Below are positions 17,121 through 24,843 of a stretch of 60,060 nucleotides of DNA, one piece after another. A program made the translations under genes and the position numbers. The stretch comes from a virus, in the IMG/VR virus record IMGVR_UViG_3300020201_000020, positions 1 to 60,060 of that record; one strand, written 5' to 3'. Position 1 is the stretch's first letter. Every line of letters begins with the position of its first letter. The notes under the pieces were generated by a model. It searched no databases. It was not told where the DNA came from and worked only from the letters and a program-made list of their open reading frames with translations.

Positions 17121-17679
17121 TACATGCAAGGTCGCTAATTATGTGGCGGTCAAAAAGCTTAAGTTTCATCCGAGCAATGCCGAGCTTCGTTCAATATCTC
17201 CTGAACGCTTTAACGAGCTAAAGAACTCGCTAGTGAATAAGGGATTCTATGAGCCTATTTTAGTTTGGAAGAAGAACGGCTACGTTTTAGCTGGCAACCA
17301 AAGACTTAAAGCGGCTCAAGAACTCATAGCTGAAGGTTACACGTTCATGACTCCTGACGGGAAGAAGAACGAGCTACCCGTTGTCGTTGAAGATGTGGAT
17401 GAAAAGATGGCGATGCAAATCCTCCATCAAGCTAACAATCATCATGGTGACTGGGTCACACAAAAACTAGCTGAAGCGATTCGTGAAGCTGGAGAGATGG
17501 GCGTAGCATTCGCTGACATGGGTTACAGTCAGGAAGATCACGACCGGATAATTAAAGAAGCTCTCGCTAGTATTGAAGATAAGGATTACTCAGATAAAAA
17601 CAAAGAAGTAAGTACGGAAGATTTTGGAAGCGACTTAGAGCACCAGTGTCCAAAATGCGGGTTTGAATTCAATGATTAA
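17101..17679 (+). CDS. ParB/Srx-fold protein, copy 1
   Basis: About 192 residues. The ParB/Srx fold is marked by KLKFHPSNAELR, KNSLVNKGFYEPILVW and the box GNQRLKAAQEL. The C-terminus adds a zinc-ribbon half (CPKCGFEF). It is a close paralogue of the gene at 18643, and the two flank a cytosine methyltransferase. ParB-like domains of this kind act as CTP-binding DNA clamps or nucleases, and in phages they often sit with DNA-modification genes. Start ATG 17101 has AAGG 7-8 bases upstream; ATG 17110 is also possible. Confidence 0.85.
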   Translation: MEEMVINTCKVANYVAVKKLKFHPSNAELRSISPERFNELKNSLVNKGFYEPILVWKKNGYVLAGNQRLKAAQELIAEGYTFMTPDGKKNELPVVVEDVDEKMAMQILHQANNHHGDWVTQKLAEAIREAGEMGVAFADMGYSQEDHDRIIKEALASIEDKDYSDKNKEVSTEDFGSDLEHQCPKCGFEFND

Positions 17680-18646
17680 GTTTATCCCAACATACAGATG
17701 GAGCTTAACAGACCTAGACAAGGTCAAAAAGAATGGGCTTAAAGTCTTTTCATGCTTCGCTTGCGGAGGTGGATCAACCATGGGTTACAAGCTCGCTGGT
17801 TTTGATGTGATAGGAGCAAATGATATTGATCCAGAGATGGCATGGCATTATAAAGAGAACCATGCTCCTAAACATTATTTCCTAGAAGACATTAGAAAGT
17901 TTGCAAAAAGAAATGACCTGCCAAAAGAACTTTATGAACTAGACATATTAGACGGCTCCCCTCCATGTTCAAGCTTCTCTATGGCCGGATCAAGAGAGAA
18001 AGGATGGGGCAAAAAGAAACAATTCAGAGAGGGGCAAGCACTTCAAACTCTAGATGATTTATTCTTTGACTTCATAGAACTCGGAAGAAAGCTGCAGCCA
18101 AAAGTTATCATCGCAGAGAATGTAAAAGGTATGCTTCAAGGTAATGCTAAAGGCTACGTAAAACAAATCATTGGATTGTTTAATACCATTGGCTACGATG
18201 TTCAATTATTTCTATTAAACGCCGCATCGATGGGTGTCCCTCAAGAGAGGGAGAGGGTTTTCTTTATTGCTCGCAGAGCTGATATAGCACTTCCCAAACT
18301 TGAGCTTTTATTTAATGAGAGGCCGCTCACGGTGAAAGAAGCTACTGGACTCGAGGGGCATACTTCGAACACAGCATGGCTTCGCCATGTTTTGGCCGGA
18401 AGAAGGCCTAAGTGGCATACTCATAAACGACCAGCACCAACTATAATGGGAACGGGCGGGGTATTTTTAATTGGCAAAGACAACAAACCGGAAAAGATCG
18501 GGCCACCACATATTAATCTTTTGGGTTCTTATCCTTTGGATTACAAGTTTCGAGGGGATCTAAGCTATATGATTGGCATGAGTGTCCCACCTTTAATGAC
18601 CTACGGAGTAGCTAATCAAATTTACAAACAATGGTTTAAAAAATGA
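17672..18646 (+). CDS. DNA (cytosine-5) methyltransferase
   Basis: A 324-residue C5 DNA methyltransferase. Motif I is FSCFACGGGSTMGYKLAGF. Motif IV, GSPPCSSFS, has the catalytic Cys99. ENV (motif VI) is at 149-151, QERER (motif VIII) at 191-195, and a motif X-like end (PPLMTYGVANQI) closes the protein. It transfers methyl groups to cytosines in a recognition site that cannot be read from sequence. No partner restriction enzyme is adjacent, so protection of phage DNA from host restriction is the likely role. It overlaps both ParB-like genes (8 and 4 bases). Confidence 0.93.
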   Translation: MIKFIPTYRWSLTDLDKVKKNGLKVFSCFACGGGSTMGYKLAGFDVIGANDIDPEMAWHYKENHAPKHYFLEDIRKFAKRNDLPKELYELDILDGSPPCSSFSMAGSREKGWGKKKQFREGQALQTLDDLFFDFIELGRKLQPKVIIAENVKGMLQGNAKGYVKQIIGLFNTIGYDVQLFLLNAASMGVPQERERVFFIARRADIALPKLELLFNERPLTVKEATGLEGHTSNTAWLRHVLAGRRPKWHTHKRPAPTIMGTGGVFLIGKDNKPEKIGPPHINLLGSYPLDYKFRGDLSYMIGMSVPPLMTYGVANQIYKQWFKK

Positions 18647-19428
18647 GCAAAAACGACAACAAGATTGAACTATGCAAAGTTAAAACTTACGCAAAGATTA
18701 GCGATCTAAAAGTTCATCCACACAACCCAAGAACAATCTCTGCTGACCGATTAGAGCAATTGAAAGCTTCAATACTAAAGAAGGGATTCTATGAACCTAT
18801 TTTAGTTTGGAAGAAGGGCGGCGTGGTGTTGTCAGGAAACCATAGGCTTCAAGCTGCCCGTGAACTCGTTGAAGATGGTTACGAATTCCTTTCACATGAC
18901 GGGCAGAAAGACGTGCTTCCCGTGGTCATTGAGGACATTGACTATAAGACTGCTGAAGCGATTCTATTTGAGGCGAACAATCATTATGCTGACTGGGTCG
19001 ATGATAAGCTTAAAAAGGCGGTTCAGGAAGCTCAAGCGCATGGGTCTGACATAGCTGACTTTGGCTTCTCACAGAAGGAACTCGACAGGCTATTAAAGAC
19101 TGCGTCAAAAGATGCTGACGAGGTTCTACGTATAACCAATGAAGACATTGATAGGGAGCTTGGCCCTAAGTTTTTGCAACCTGAGATCGTAGACCCTGTA
19201 AATGTTTCAGAGTTTGAATTGAAAGAGGAGGAGTTTGGATATTTAACCCTCCCTAAGAAGAACATAGATAAATTGAAAGGTTACCTCGTTATCATAGCTA
19301 AAGAGCTCGATCCAGATTGGGACAATGGTTCCCTTTCTGACGCAGCTGATGTATTGATAGGAGCGATTGAAAAATCCGGAATAATTGACGACATCAAGGG
19401 GAACAGCGATGGAGAAGAAGACGATTAA
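18643..19428 (+). CDS. ParB/Srx-fold protein, copy 2
   Basis: A 261-residue paralogue of the 17101 protein: both share GFYEPILVWKK, the GN[QH]RL box (here GNHRLQAAREL), ANNH and DWV. It has an extra C-terminal domain of about 100 residues instead of the zinc ribbon, ending acidic (DGEEDD). ATGA overlap with the methyltransferase stop. DNA identity is highest around the GFYEPILVWKK codons, so the pair arose by duplication. Confidence 0.85.
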   Translation: MSKNDNKIELCKVKTYAKISDLKVHPHNPRTISADRLEQLKASILKKGFYEPILVWKKGGVVLSGNHRLQAARELVEDGYEFLSHDGQKDVLPVVIEDIDYKTAEAILFEANNHYADWVDDKLKKAVQEAQAHGSDIADFGFSQKELDRLLKTASKDADEVLRITNEDIDRELGPKFLQPEIVDPVNVSEFELKEEEFGYLTLPKKNIDKLKGYLVIIAKELDPDWDNGSLSDAADVLIGAIEKSGIIDDIKGNSDGEEDD

Positions 19429-19783
19429 AGCGTCTGACTTTAAGGATCACAAAGTCAGAACTGCGCCAGTGGAAGAACTCGAAGATCGAATGGTGATGGA
19501 GGAAGATCAGCAGCGTGTTAAAGCGGTCGCTGTGACGTTCTTCATGACCGCTGACAATCTAGTGAAGATGCTCAATCAAATGCCAAAGAACTCTAAAATT
19601 CAACGCCTGAGCGTTGATCCTGTTCGCAACAGGCAACTCATTATCATTCAGAGCTTGGACTTCTCGGTCGTTCTAGAGGGCGAAGAAATACCAGTAATTA
19701 AGTTTGGAACTGACAAGGCCGGGAAGGTTACTTCTACGTTCAAAGAGTCAGCTGATTTTTTTGACACGCTCAAAGACCTCTAA
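19409..19783 (+). CDS. Small protein with C-terminal FFDTLKDL peptide
   Basis: A 124-residue protein of unknown function. ATG 19409 follows AGGGG. The middle looks like a beta fold (SKIQRLSVDPVRNRQLIIIQ). It ends FFDTLKDL, the first member of the shared C-terminal F-x-x-x-[LI]-x-D-[LI] group. Here the next start is over 50 bases away, so the peptide is not explained by an embedded ribosome site. Confidence 0.7.
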   Translation: MEKKTIKASDFKDHKVRTAPVEELEDRMVMEEDQQRVKAVAVTFFMTADNLVKMLNQMPKNSKIQRLSVDPVRNRQLIIIQSLDFSVVLEGEEIPVIKFGTDKAGKVTSTFKESADFFDTLKDL

Positions 19784-19838
19784 ACCAAGCAAGGCTCAAG
19801 AAGAGCTGAAACGGTTGAGATCTGAAAAGGGTTCAACC

Positions 19839-20084
19839 ATGGGCTACATCGTGGGAGAAGAGCTACGTAGCGTGGCGTTGATCCTTCGCATCTCAGTTGC
19901 ACACATTACACACTCAGCTGATGTTTTTAAATTGATTACCAACAGCTCAAAGTTTCTCGAATTGACTGAAGCAGAGATAGTGCAACTCCCTATTAGTGGA
20001 CTTACGGAAAAGAAGCTCCTAGAAGCGCACAGGAAACATAAAGAAGTTCATTACAGTTTTATGAAAGAGATCGAGGATATATGA
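19839..20084 (+). CDS. Small protein with C-terminal FMKEIEDI peptide
   Basis: An 81-residue helical protein. ATG 19839 is preferred because AAGGG lies 7 bases upstream; the frame is open further 5' but has no good start. It ends SFMKEIEDI, nearly the same as the unrelated protein at 35181-35381 (NFMKEIEKI). Its stop overlaps the next start. Confidence 0.65.
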   Translation: MGYIVGEELRSVALILRISVAHITHSADVFKLITNSSKFLELTEAEIVQLPISGLTEKKLLEAHRKHKEVHYSFMKEIEDI

Positions 20085-20581
20085 AAATAAACACATCAGG
20101 AAAGAACGAAGCTAGACATCAAAACGCACTAGCAGGACGTTCGTACCGACCGGGCAAGGTTAGAAATCCACCCAACTCAGGACTTCCAAAGACTAGAAAG
20201 AAAGTAGATTATTTCAACGAAGAGTCTCGCAAGCGTGAAGCTCGTGAAATTGAAATTCAAACCATGGTGAACATGATGCAGTATTGGGTAGATCCTACAA
20301 TATACGCTGGGAACATTGACCGATCATGGGTCGAAGTGTTTTTGATGTTCATAAAAAATAACAAGCTTGAAGAGAAAGACCAGAAGTACATAGTCCAAGA
20401 GCTTTATGCTAAACAAGTCGCTTCACCATCGTTTAACGGCATAATCATAGACGAACTAAAGAGCAGCTCGGTCTCGGTCAAGCTTGCGAACTGGGCGAAC
20501 GAGATGGTTGAATGCTGGGAAACATGGGTCGAAGAGAACCGACAGGCGACAGAATTCAATGAAATGTTAGGCGCATTATGA
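20081..20581 (+). CDS. Hypothetical protein
   Basis: A 166-residue protein with a basic N-terminus (SGKNEARHQNALAGRSYRPGK) and a helical body rich in Trp. It ends FNEMLGAL, a weaker member of the shared C-terminal pattern. ATGA overlaps on both sides. No family recognised. Confidence 0.7.
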   Translation: MKINTSGKNEARHQNALAGRSYRPGKVRNPPNSGLPKTRKKVDYFNEESRKREAREIEIQTMVNMMQYWVDPTIYAGNIDRSWVEVFLMFIKNNKLEEKDQKYIVQELYAKQVASPSFNGIIIDELKSSSVSVKLANWANEMVECWETWVEENRQATEFNEMLGAL

Positions 20582-20901
20582 ACCTATTTCAAATGGAAGA
20601 AGGCTTTCTGTATTTCTGTTCAGCATTCAATGAATCACGGGTGTTCAGGCTCCATAGGGGAATGCTTCAAATATTGAACGCTGAAGCCTTCGAGGATCAT
20701 CCGGTCGCCGATCTTCGCTGGGTCTACGTAGAACTTCCTAATCAAAGAAACAAATGTCCATGCTGCCAAAGGTCAATGGAAGTGGTGCCTAACGGCTACA
20801 TGTTTTTAAATCGATTCTACACGGGGCTTTATTGTAAGCCTTGCAACATAACAACAGCTGGTGAGGACGTTCCTAGACTAGCAATAGGGGCCTTAGAATG
20901 A
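20578..20901 (+). CDS. Zinc-ribbon hypothetical protein
   Basis: A 107-residue protein with two cysteine pairs, CPCC near residue 61 and CKPC near residue 85, which would bind one zinc. The N-terminal half is beta-rich and aromatic. It is ATGA-coupled to both neighbours. Role unknown. Confidence 0.7.
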   Translation: MNLFQMEEGFLYFCSAFNESRVFRLHRGMLQILNAEAFEDHPVADLRWVYVELPNQRNKCPCCQRSMEVVPNGYMFLNRFYTGLYCKPCNITTAGEDVPRLAIGALE

Positions 20902-21098
20902 GCATGATGAGACAGTTTCAAGAGTTAGCTAGAAAGAATCCAAACGACATGGAGTTAGGCTCCGTGATTCGTTCGGCAATCCAGAAGTTAGACGCAGATA
21001 AACGCTTTTGTAACTTTTGCCACGCAGAAACCTATACGAAAGAAGAAGATTGTGTCGATTGTGGCTTTTCTAAGCCGTATAAGGAAAAGCTACAGTGA
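20898..21098 (+). CDS. Small zinc-ribbon protein
   Basis: A 66-residue protein with CNFC-H and CVDC pairs in its second half, consistent with a single zinc knuckle. ATGA overlap with the previous gene. Function unknown. Confidence 0.65.
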   Translation: MSMMRQFQELARKNPNDMELGSVIRSAIQKLDADKRFCNFCHAETYTKEEDCVDCGFSKPYKEKLQ

Positions 21099-21099
21099 T

Positions 21100-21387
21100 A
21101 TGTTTGCTTTAGATAAATACCATTCCAAAATCTATAAGGGCGACTTCGTCATGGTCGTATGGGCCGTTAAAAGCTCTACACGCTTCCTAGAGGTGCTTCC
21201 AAAGGGAACGACATGCGAGGTTGATGAGATAGTCCCAGAACGAAATGGCGAATTCTATATCAAAATAAAGAATCCCAAGGACGCATTCAATAACGACGTT
21301 CAAACGCCTAAAAGACCCATATATTCAGGCAGACGTTTCATGGTGACAGGGGAATGCAACATCCACGACATGATAAGGGATATATGA
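21100..21387 (+). CDS. Small protein with C-terminal IHDMIRDI peptide
   Basis: About 95 residues. The first two thirds look like a small beta barrel (KGDFVMVVWAVKS, EVLPKGTTCEVDEIV). It ends IHDMIRDI, matching the shared C-terminal pattern except Ile for Phe. ATG 21100 starts 1 base after the previous stop; AAGGA lies 14 bases upstream, so the start is less certain. Confidence 0.6.
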   Translation: MFALDKYHSKIYKGDFVMVVWAVKSSTRFLEVLPKGTTCEVDEIVPERNGEFYIKIKNPKDAFNNDVQTPKRPIYSGRRFMVTGECNIHDMIRDI

Positions 21388-21722
21388 TAGATCCAGACTC
21401 ATATCTGAAGCGAAAGCGATCCGCAACACGGGGCGAAATAAAACAGCGTGAGGCTTTAAAAGAAAAGCTTAAAGACATAGAAATCATCATGACTGGAGAA
21501 TCATTGAAAGGAATCAAACGAAAGCGAAACGAGCTGGCCCTACAGGCAGACAAAGCTCTAGAGGACGAAATCAAACGGATGGGATCGGAGTGGGTAGAGC
21601 CAAAGAAGCGAGTCATAAAGAGACAGGGAAAGAAAGCCGTCTACAAACCAATAGAAGGCGATCCATTCGGCATACTAAATGAACCACCAGTAGACATGAA
21701 AGAACTAATAAAGGATTTGTAA
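21384..21722 (+). CDS. Small protein with C-terminal MKELIKDL peptide
   Basis: A 112-residue, very basic helical protein (YLKRKRSATRGEIKQREALK). ATG 21384 is chosen for its ATGA overlap and AAGGGA 3 bases upstream; ATG 21354 is possible. It ends DMKELIKDL. The last codons contain AAGGAT, which is also the ribosome site for the next gene. Confidence 0.65.
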   Translation: MIDPDSYLKRKRSATRGEIKQREALKEKLKDIEIIMTGESLKGIKRKRNELALQADKALEDEIKRMGSEWVEPKKRVIKRQGKKAVYKPIEGDPFGILNEPPVDMKELIKDL

Positions 21723-21726
21723 TGCG
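21702..21726 (+). repeat. 25-base direct repeat at gene junction, copy 1
   Basis: The codons for ELIKDL, the stop and the next start are repeated at 21944-21968 with one mismatch (TAATG versus TGATG); weaker similarity runs on for about 14 bases. Copies are 242 bases apart and bracket one small gene. Confidence 0.8.
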
Positions 21727-21964
21727 TGAAGCTATAGAATCAGAACACAGAGAAGCAATAGTGAAGGACTATATGGAGAAGCATATGGAGAAGCATAAGT
21801 GCTCAATGGCAGCAGCGAAATTCCACTTCAGCAAAGACATAAAGAAAGAAGTAGACCGTAGAACGAACGAAGTAAACATGACACCGGAACAGGGAACAAC
21901 CAACGGTAAACTAATCGACCTAAGCTTATTCGGCTCATTCACGGAACTAATAAAGGATTTGTGA
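21722..21964 (+). CDS. Small protein with C-terminal FTELIKDL peptide
   Basis: An 80-residue helical protein. It contains a tandem MEKH-MEKH made by a 12-base direct repeat (21773-21796). It ends FTELIKDL. Start and stop both overlap neighbours (TAATG, then TGATG). Its 3' end and the following start duplicate those of the preceding gene. Confidence 0.65.
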   Translation: MREAIESEHREAIVKDYMEKHMEKHKCSMAAAKFHFSKDIKKEVDRRTNEVNMTPEQGTTNGKLIDLSLFGSFTELIKDL

Positions 21965-21968
21965 TGCG
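21944..21968 (+). repeat. 25-base direct repeat at gene junction, copy 2
   Basis: Second copy of the junction repeat at 21702-21726. The downstream frame is truncated here. Confidence 0.8.
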
Positions 21969-22014
21969 AAGCCATAGAATATTAGATGAAGTATCTAATA
22001 TTAGTAAATGTTAG
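21964..22014 (+). pseudogene. 16-codon remnant after a duplicated gene junction
   Basis: The frame starts with the same ribosome site and start context as the 21722 gene (25-base repeat) but stops after 16 codons (MRSHRILDEV...). It looks like the 5' stub of a duplicated small gene that was then cut off by a rearrangement. It could still be a leader peptide. Confidence 0.4.
21978..22002. promoter_or_regulatory. Perfect 10-bp AT-rich hairpin
   Basis: AATATTAGAT and ATCTAATATT pair perfectly around a 5-base loop. It lies in the remnant frame just before the 160-base gap. No T run follows, so an operator or RNA-stability element is more likely than a terminator. Confidence 0.45.
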
Positions 22015-22174
22015 GAAGACATCTAATAAAAGACCTATGAACGGTATGGTTACACAACCCTTGTGTCGCCACTTTATGTAATCACCCCACAACACAAACG
22101 TATTCACACGTATAACCACTACTAGACAATGTAAGCAGTTCGTAAGACACTTGTAATACAATCTCCTAACCAAA
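22015..22174. other. Non-coding gap before putative small terminase
   Basis: The longest gap in the window. It holds a second copy of the ATCTAATA word, a small hairpin (ACACAA/TTGTGT, 22052-22066), and a TTGTAATACAA palindrome near 22153 that includes a possible -10 word, TACAAT. I do not see a convincing -35. It may be the promoter region of the next operon, whose first gene also lacks a clear ribosome site. Confidence 0.4.
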
Positions 22175-23113
22175 ATGGACACAGTCATCATGACCAGCAA
22201 ACGTATAGCAAAGCCTAGAGTAGTAAGAGCACGTAAAGCAGAACATTTACACAGAATAGCAGAGGAGGCAGCTAAAATTGTTCCTCCGTCTGATACCGCT
22301 AGTAAGAATAAAAACTCTAGAGGTAACGCTAAAGCAATCCAACGTGCAAAGAAAACCTCTGAAAACCCATTAGAGGCTGAATTCGATATTAAAGATCTAG
22401 GTGGAGTTTCACGCATTGAACGTGAAGCTGAAATACTTCAATTGGACTGGGCGATTAGATTCCCACTAATGAAGCCCTACGAATACTTAACGATTGAAAA
22501 GAACTATTCAGTCAATCAGGCGAACGCCGTCTTACATGAAAGCGGCGGGACTTCAGACTGGGAAATGCGGCGGGTGGAAATCCAAAACAAAGTAACTGAA
22601 ACCGTAGTCAAACGCCACGTCGACCAGATTGCAGACTTCAATGACACGTTTATAAAGGGCGCAAAAGTTGGTATGGCCAAATCCCTAGAGATGCTCTCAA
22701 AGTTCTCCATAGAGGCGGTCAGGGACGAAGACGGCAAGCTAATGATCGACCCCAAGACCAAGAAACCAATCTATAGGGGATTCCGTTCAATTGATCTGCT
22801 TAATACTCTGAACGCTCTGAAAATTGCTCAAGAGATATGGCGTAAAGGATTGGGGATCAATAACGACGAAGGTGGAATGGCGCAAGTATTAGAACAGGTG
22901 TCTCAACTCACAGAACTTCAGAAGCGTGAAATCACCGTCAACCAAACGAATATAAATCTAACCGTAAACCCTGTGCGTCAAGAAGCACAACAGAAGCTAG
23001 AGCAGTTCGTCGGGAAGCTTTCATACGACGACATCAGAACATTCATTGATTACCACAAAGACAAAAAGAAGAGACAACAGGTTATAGAGGCTGAAATTAA
23101 AGATGAAACGTAG
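22175..23113 (+). CDS. Putative terminase small subunit
   Basis: A 312-residue protein. The N-terminal 70 residues are basic and low in complexity; then IKDLGGVSRIE (residues 72-82) starts a helical body with a helix-turn-helix-like part (KPYEYLTIEKNYSVNQANAVL) and a region typical of small terminases (SIDLLNTLNALKIAQEIWRKGLG). The role is inferred from shape, not from a certain family match; a general DNA-binding protein is the alternative. It is about 11 kb from the large terminase. No strong ribosome site precedes ATG 22175. Confidence 0.5.
   Translation: MDTVIMTSKRIAKPRVVRARKAEHLHRIAEEAAKIVPPSDTASKNKNSRGNAKAIQRAKKTSENPLEAEFDIKDLGGVSRIEREAEILQLDWAIRFPLMKPYEYLTIEKNYSVNQANAVLHESGGTSDWEMRRVEIQNKVTETVVKRHVDQIADFNDTFIKGAKVGMAKSLEMLSKFSIEAVRDEDGKLMIDPKTKKPIYRGFRSIDLLNTLNALKIAQEIWRKGLGINNDEGGMAQVLEQVSQLTELQKREITVNQTNINLTVNPVRQEAQQKLEQFVGKLSYDDIRTFIDYHKDKKKRQQVIEAEIKDET
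22388..22421 (+). repeat. 34-base exact direct repeat, copy 1
   Basis: Identical to 24852-24885. It encodes IKDLGGVSRIE in both places, inside the 22175 protein here and at the N-terminus of the 24840 protein there. Confidence 0.9.
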
Positions 23114-23135
23114 AAGGGTGTATGGACATTAATAA
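23104..23135 (+). repeat. 32-base direct repeat flanking a gene, copy 1
   Basis: This stretch spans the end of the 22175 gene, an AGAAGGG ribosome site and the first codons MDIN of the next gene. It is repeated at 23919-23950 with two mismatches. Confidence 0.85.
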
Positions 23136-23928
23136 TAAGAAGATAGTTGCATGGTTTAGTGCTGGAGTGACTTCCACAATTGCTACGAAAATGACTTTGG
23201 AAAAGTATGGCAAGGACAATGTGGAGATAATTTTCTTTGAAACAGGAAGCCATCATGCTGACAACGCCAGATTTATAAAAGAATGCGAAGAGAAGCTTTT
23301 CTTTAAGAAAATAAGAACTGAGCAGGACAAACGCTTCACCAGTGTTGTGGACTTAATTAGAAAGCTGAAAGTTATTAATTTCGTCACAGGCGCAGAATGC
23401 ACCCGCACCATGAAAAAGAGGATGCGCTTCAAGCTGGAAAAGAAAGAAAAATTTGATCACCAAGTCTTTGGCTTTGAGTATGAAAAGAAAGAAATTAATA
23501 GGGCACTAAGGTTTAGTGAGCAATATCCTGAAACTAATCCAATTTATCCGCTGATAGAAAACAAGCTGACGAAATTAGATTGCTTGAAAATGCTTAATGA
23601 TTACGGCATCGCTATCCCCGCTATGTATCGACTTGGTTATAAAAACAATAACTGCGTAGGATGCGTTAAAGGTGGCATGGGCTACTGGAACAAGATACGT
23701 GTAGACTTCCCCTTAGTGTTTGATGAGATGGCAAAGGTTGAACGTGAGATTAATCGAACGTGCTTGCTTGAGACTATTAACGGCAAGAGGGTCAATCTAT
23801 TTTTAGACACCCTAGATCCTACGAGGGGAAGAAATGAAACCCTTGATTTAGGTGATTGTGGTGTGTTATGCGAGGTAGAATTCTCGGACATTGAGCATCC
23901 AGACTTACAAAAAATAATTGAAACGTAG
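23122..23928 (+). CDS. PAPS-reductase family (adenine nucleotide alpha hydrolase) protein
   Basis: A 268-residue PP-loop protein. The nucleotide loop is FSAGVTST at residues 12-19, a variant of SGGxDS. A second block, FFETGSHHADN, fits the family, and a C-terminal cysteine group (NNCVGCVKGGMGYW, then CGVLCEV) could hold metal or a cluster. Relatives reduce PAPS or act in DNA or tRNA sulfur chemistry; the substrate here is unknown. It is bracketed by 32-base direct repeats, suggesting it arrived as a cassette. Start ATG 23122 follows AGAAGGG. Confidence 0.8.
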   Translation: MDINNKKIVAWFSAGVTSTIATKMTLEKYGKDNVEIIFFETGSHHADNARFIKECEEKLFFKKIRTEQDKRFTSVVDLIRKLKVINFVTGAECTRTMKKRMRFKLEKKEKFDHQVFGFEYEKKEINRALRFSEQYPETNPIYPLIENKLTKLDCLKMLNDYGIAIPAMYRLGYKNNNCVGCVKGGMGYWNKIRVDFPLVFDEMAKVEREINRTCLLETINGKRVNLFLDTLDPTRGRNETLDLGDCGVLCEVEFSDIEHPDLQKIIET

Positions 23929-23950
23929 AAGGGTGCATGGATATTAATAA
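23919..23950 (+). repeat. 32-base direct repeat flanking a gene, copy 2
   Basis: Second copy of the 23104-23135 repeat, at the start of the 23937 gene. The two copies exactly bracket the PAPS-reductase-like gene, the footprint expected from insertion or duplication by short-homology recombination. Confidence 0.85.
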
Positions 23951-24320
23951 AATAACTGCAGCGTTGGACATGTTAACCAGCGCAATAGCCGAAGCTGGGC
24001 ATGATGGCGATTGCGAGCTTTCCGTAAACAGGGAAGCCTTCCGTCACATTGAACACGAAATGATGAAAAGGACTTCTGGCATGAGCGGCTCTCTTGTCCC
24101 TACTGGGCTAGGCAGTGGAATGCGAACAATCGAATTCAGAACATACACTGCTCGAGTTCGTCTTTACGAACTTAGAGGGTCACCTAGTAGTCGCTACATG
24201 GACAAGCTTGAAGATCCCAGTCTCATCATCGAAGCACCAAAGTATGCCAAGAAGAAAAAGCCATATAACAAAGAATACGAAACGGCAGAGAAATTCCAAC
24301 GGGAGATTGAAAGACTATGA
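23937..24320 (+). CDS. Hypothetical protein
   Basis: A 127-residue protein whose first codons (MDINK) are duplicated at the previous gene. The end is basic (KYAKKKKPYNKEY) and finishes KFQREIERL, a weak match to the shared C-terminal pattern. The AGAAGGG site lies 4-5 bases before ATG 23937. No family recognised. Confidence 0.65.
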   Translation: MDINKITAALDMLTSAIAEAGHDGDCELSVNREAFRHIEHEMMKRTSGMSGSLVPTGLGSGMRTIEFRTYTARVRLYELRGSPSSRYMDKLEDPSLIIEAPKYAKKKKPYNKEYETAEKFQREIERL

Positions 24321-24550
24321 TCACCCCAGAGCAAATCGAAGCACGACATTCAGGACATGTTTTGAAGCGGTGGCAAACCCCACAGGGAAGACATGAGAAG
24401 ATGCGAATAGTTCAGCCAGCTAAAATGCAAACGTGTAACGATTGCTTTGAGGGCATAGAAGGCAAAGCGGTTAAAACTGAAACAGGTGGCAGCATGACAT
24501 TACATACCCAATGCCCAACGTGCGCAGCAAAGGAATTAAATGAGGATTAA
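24317..24550 (+). CDS. Small zinc-ribbon protein
   Basis: A 77-residue protein with CNDC and CPTC pairs about 27 residues apart, as in a zinc ribbon. ATGA overlap with the previous gene. Unknown role. Confidence 0.65.
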   Translation: MITPEQIEARHSGHVLKRWQTPQGRHEKMRIVQPAKMQTCNDCFEGIEGKAVKTETGGSMTLHTQCPTCAAKELNED

Positions 24551-24728
24551 ACCATGGACTATTGTGGACACAATGGACTCTATTTTAAGCTTGATGACAT
24601 TCATCCTGCTCGTTGTAACTTTTCCTATTTGGTTCATTCCGTTCGTTTCCTATAAAGGATTGAAAGATTCAATCGTGAACGAAAACCCAAAACCGACAAC
24701 GCCGAGACCAACATCGAGAGGAGTTTAA
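24540..24728 (+). CDS. Small membrane protein
   Basis: A 62-residue protein with one clear transmembrane segment (ILSLMTFILLVVTFPIWFI) and a Pro/Thr-rich hydrophilic tail. AAGGAATTAA precedes ATG 24540. It could be holin- or spanin-like, but no lysin is adjacent. Confidence 0.6.
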   Translation: MRIKPWTIVDTMDSILSLMTFILLVVTFPIWFIPFVSYKGLKDSIVNENPKPTTPRPTSRGV

Positions 24729-24729
24729 A

Positions 24730-24843
24730 ATGATGATTGAGCTGTACGCTTTAAAGCTTTTTATACTAGGTATCTTCATTACCGCTTATGTGATGAGGAA
24801 GAGAAAAAGCAAACCAAGAGCGTTTTACATAAGGGAAATATGA
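24730..24843 (+). CDS. Very small membrane protein
   Basis: A 37-residue frame with AGGAG 6 bases before ATG 24730. Residues 6-21 (ALKLFILGIFITAYVM) form a transmembrane segment followed by a basic tail. ATGA overlap with the next gene. Confidence 0.6.
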   Translation: MMIELYALKLFILGIFITAYVMRKRKSKPRAFYIREI

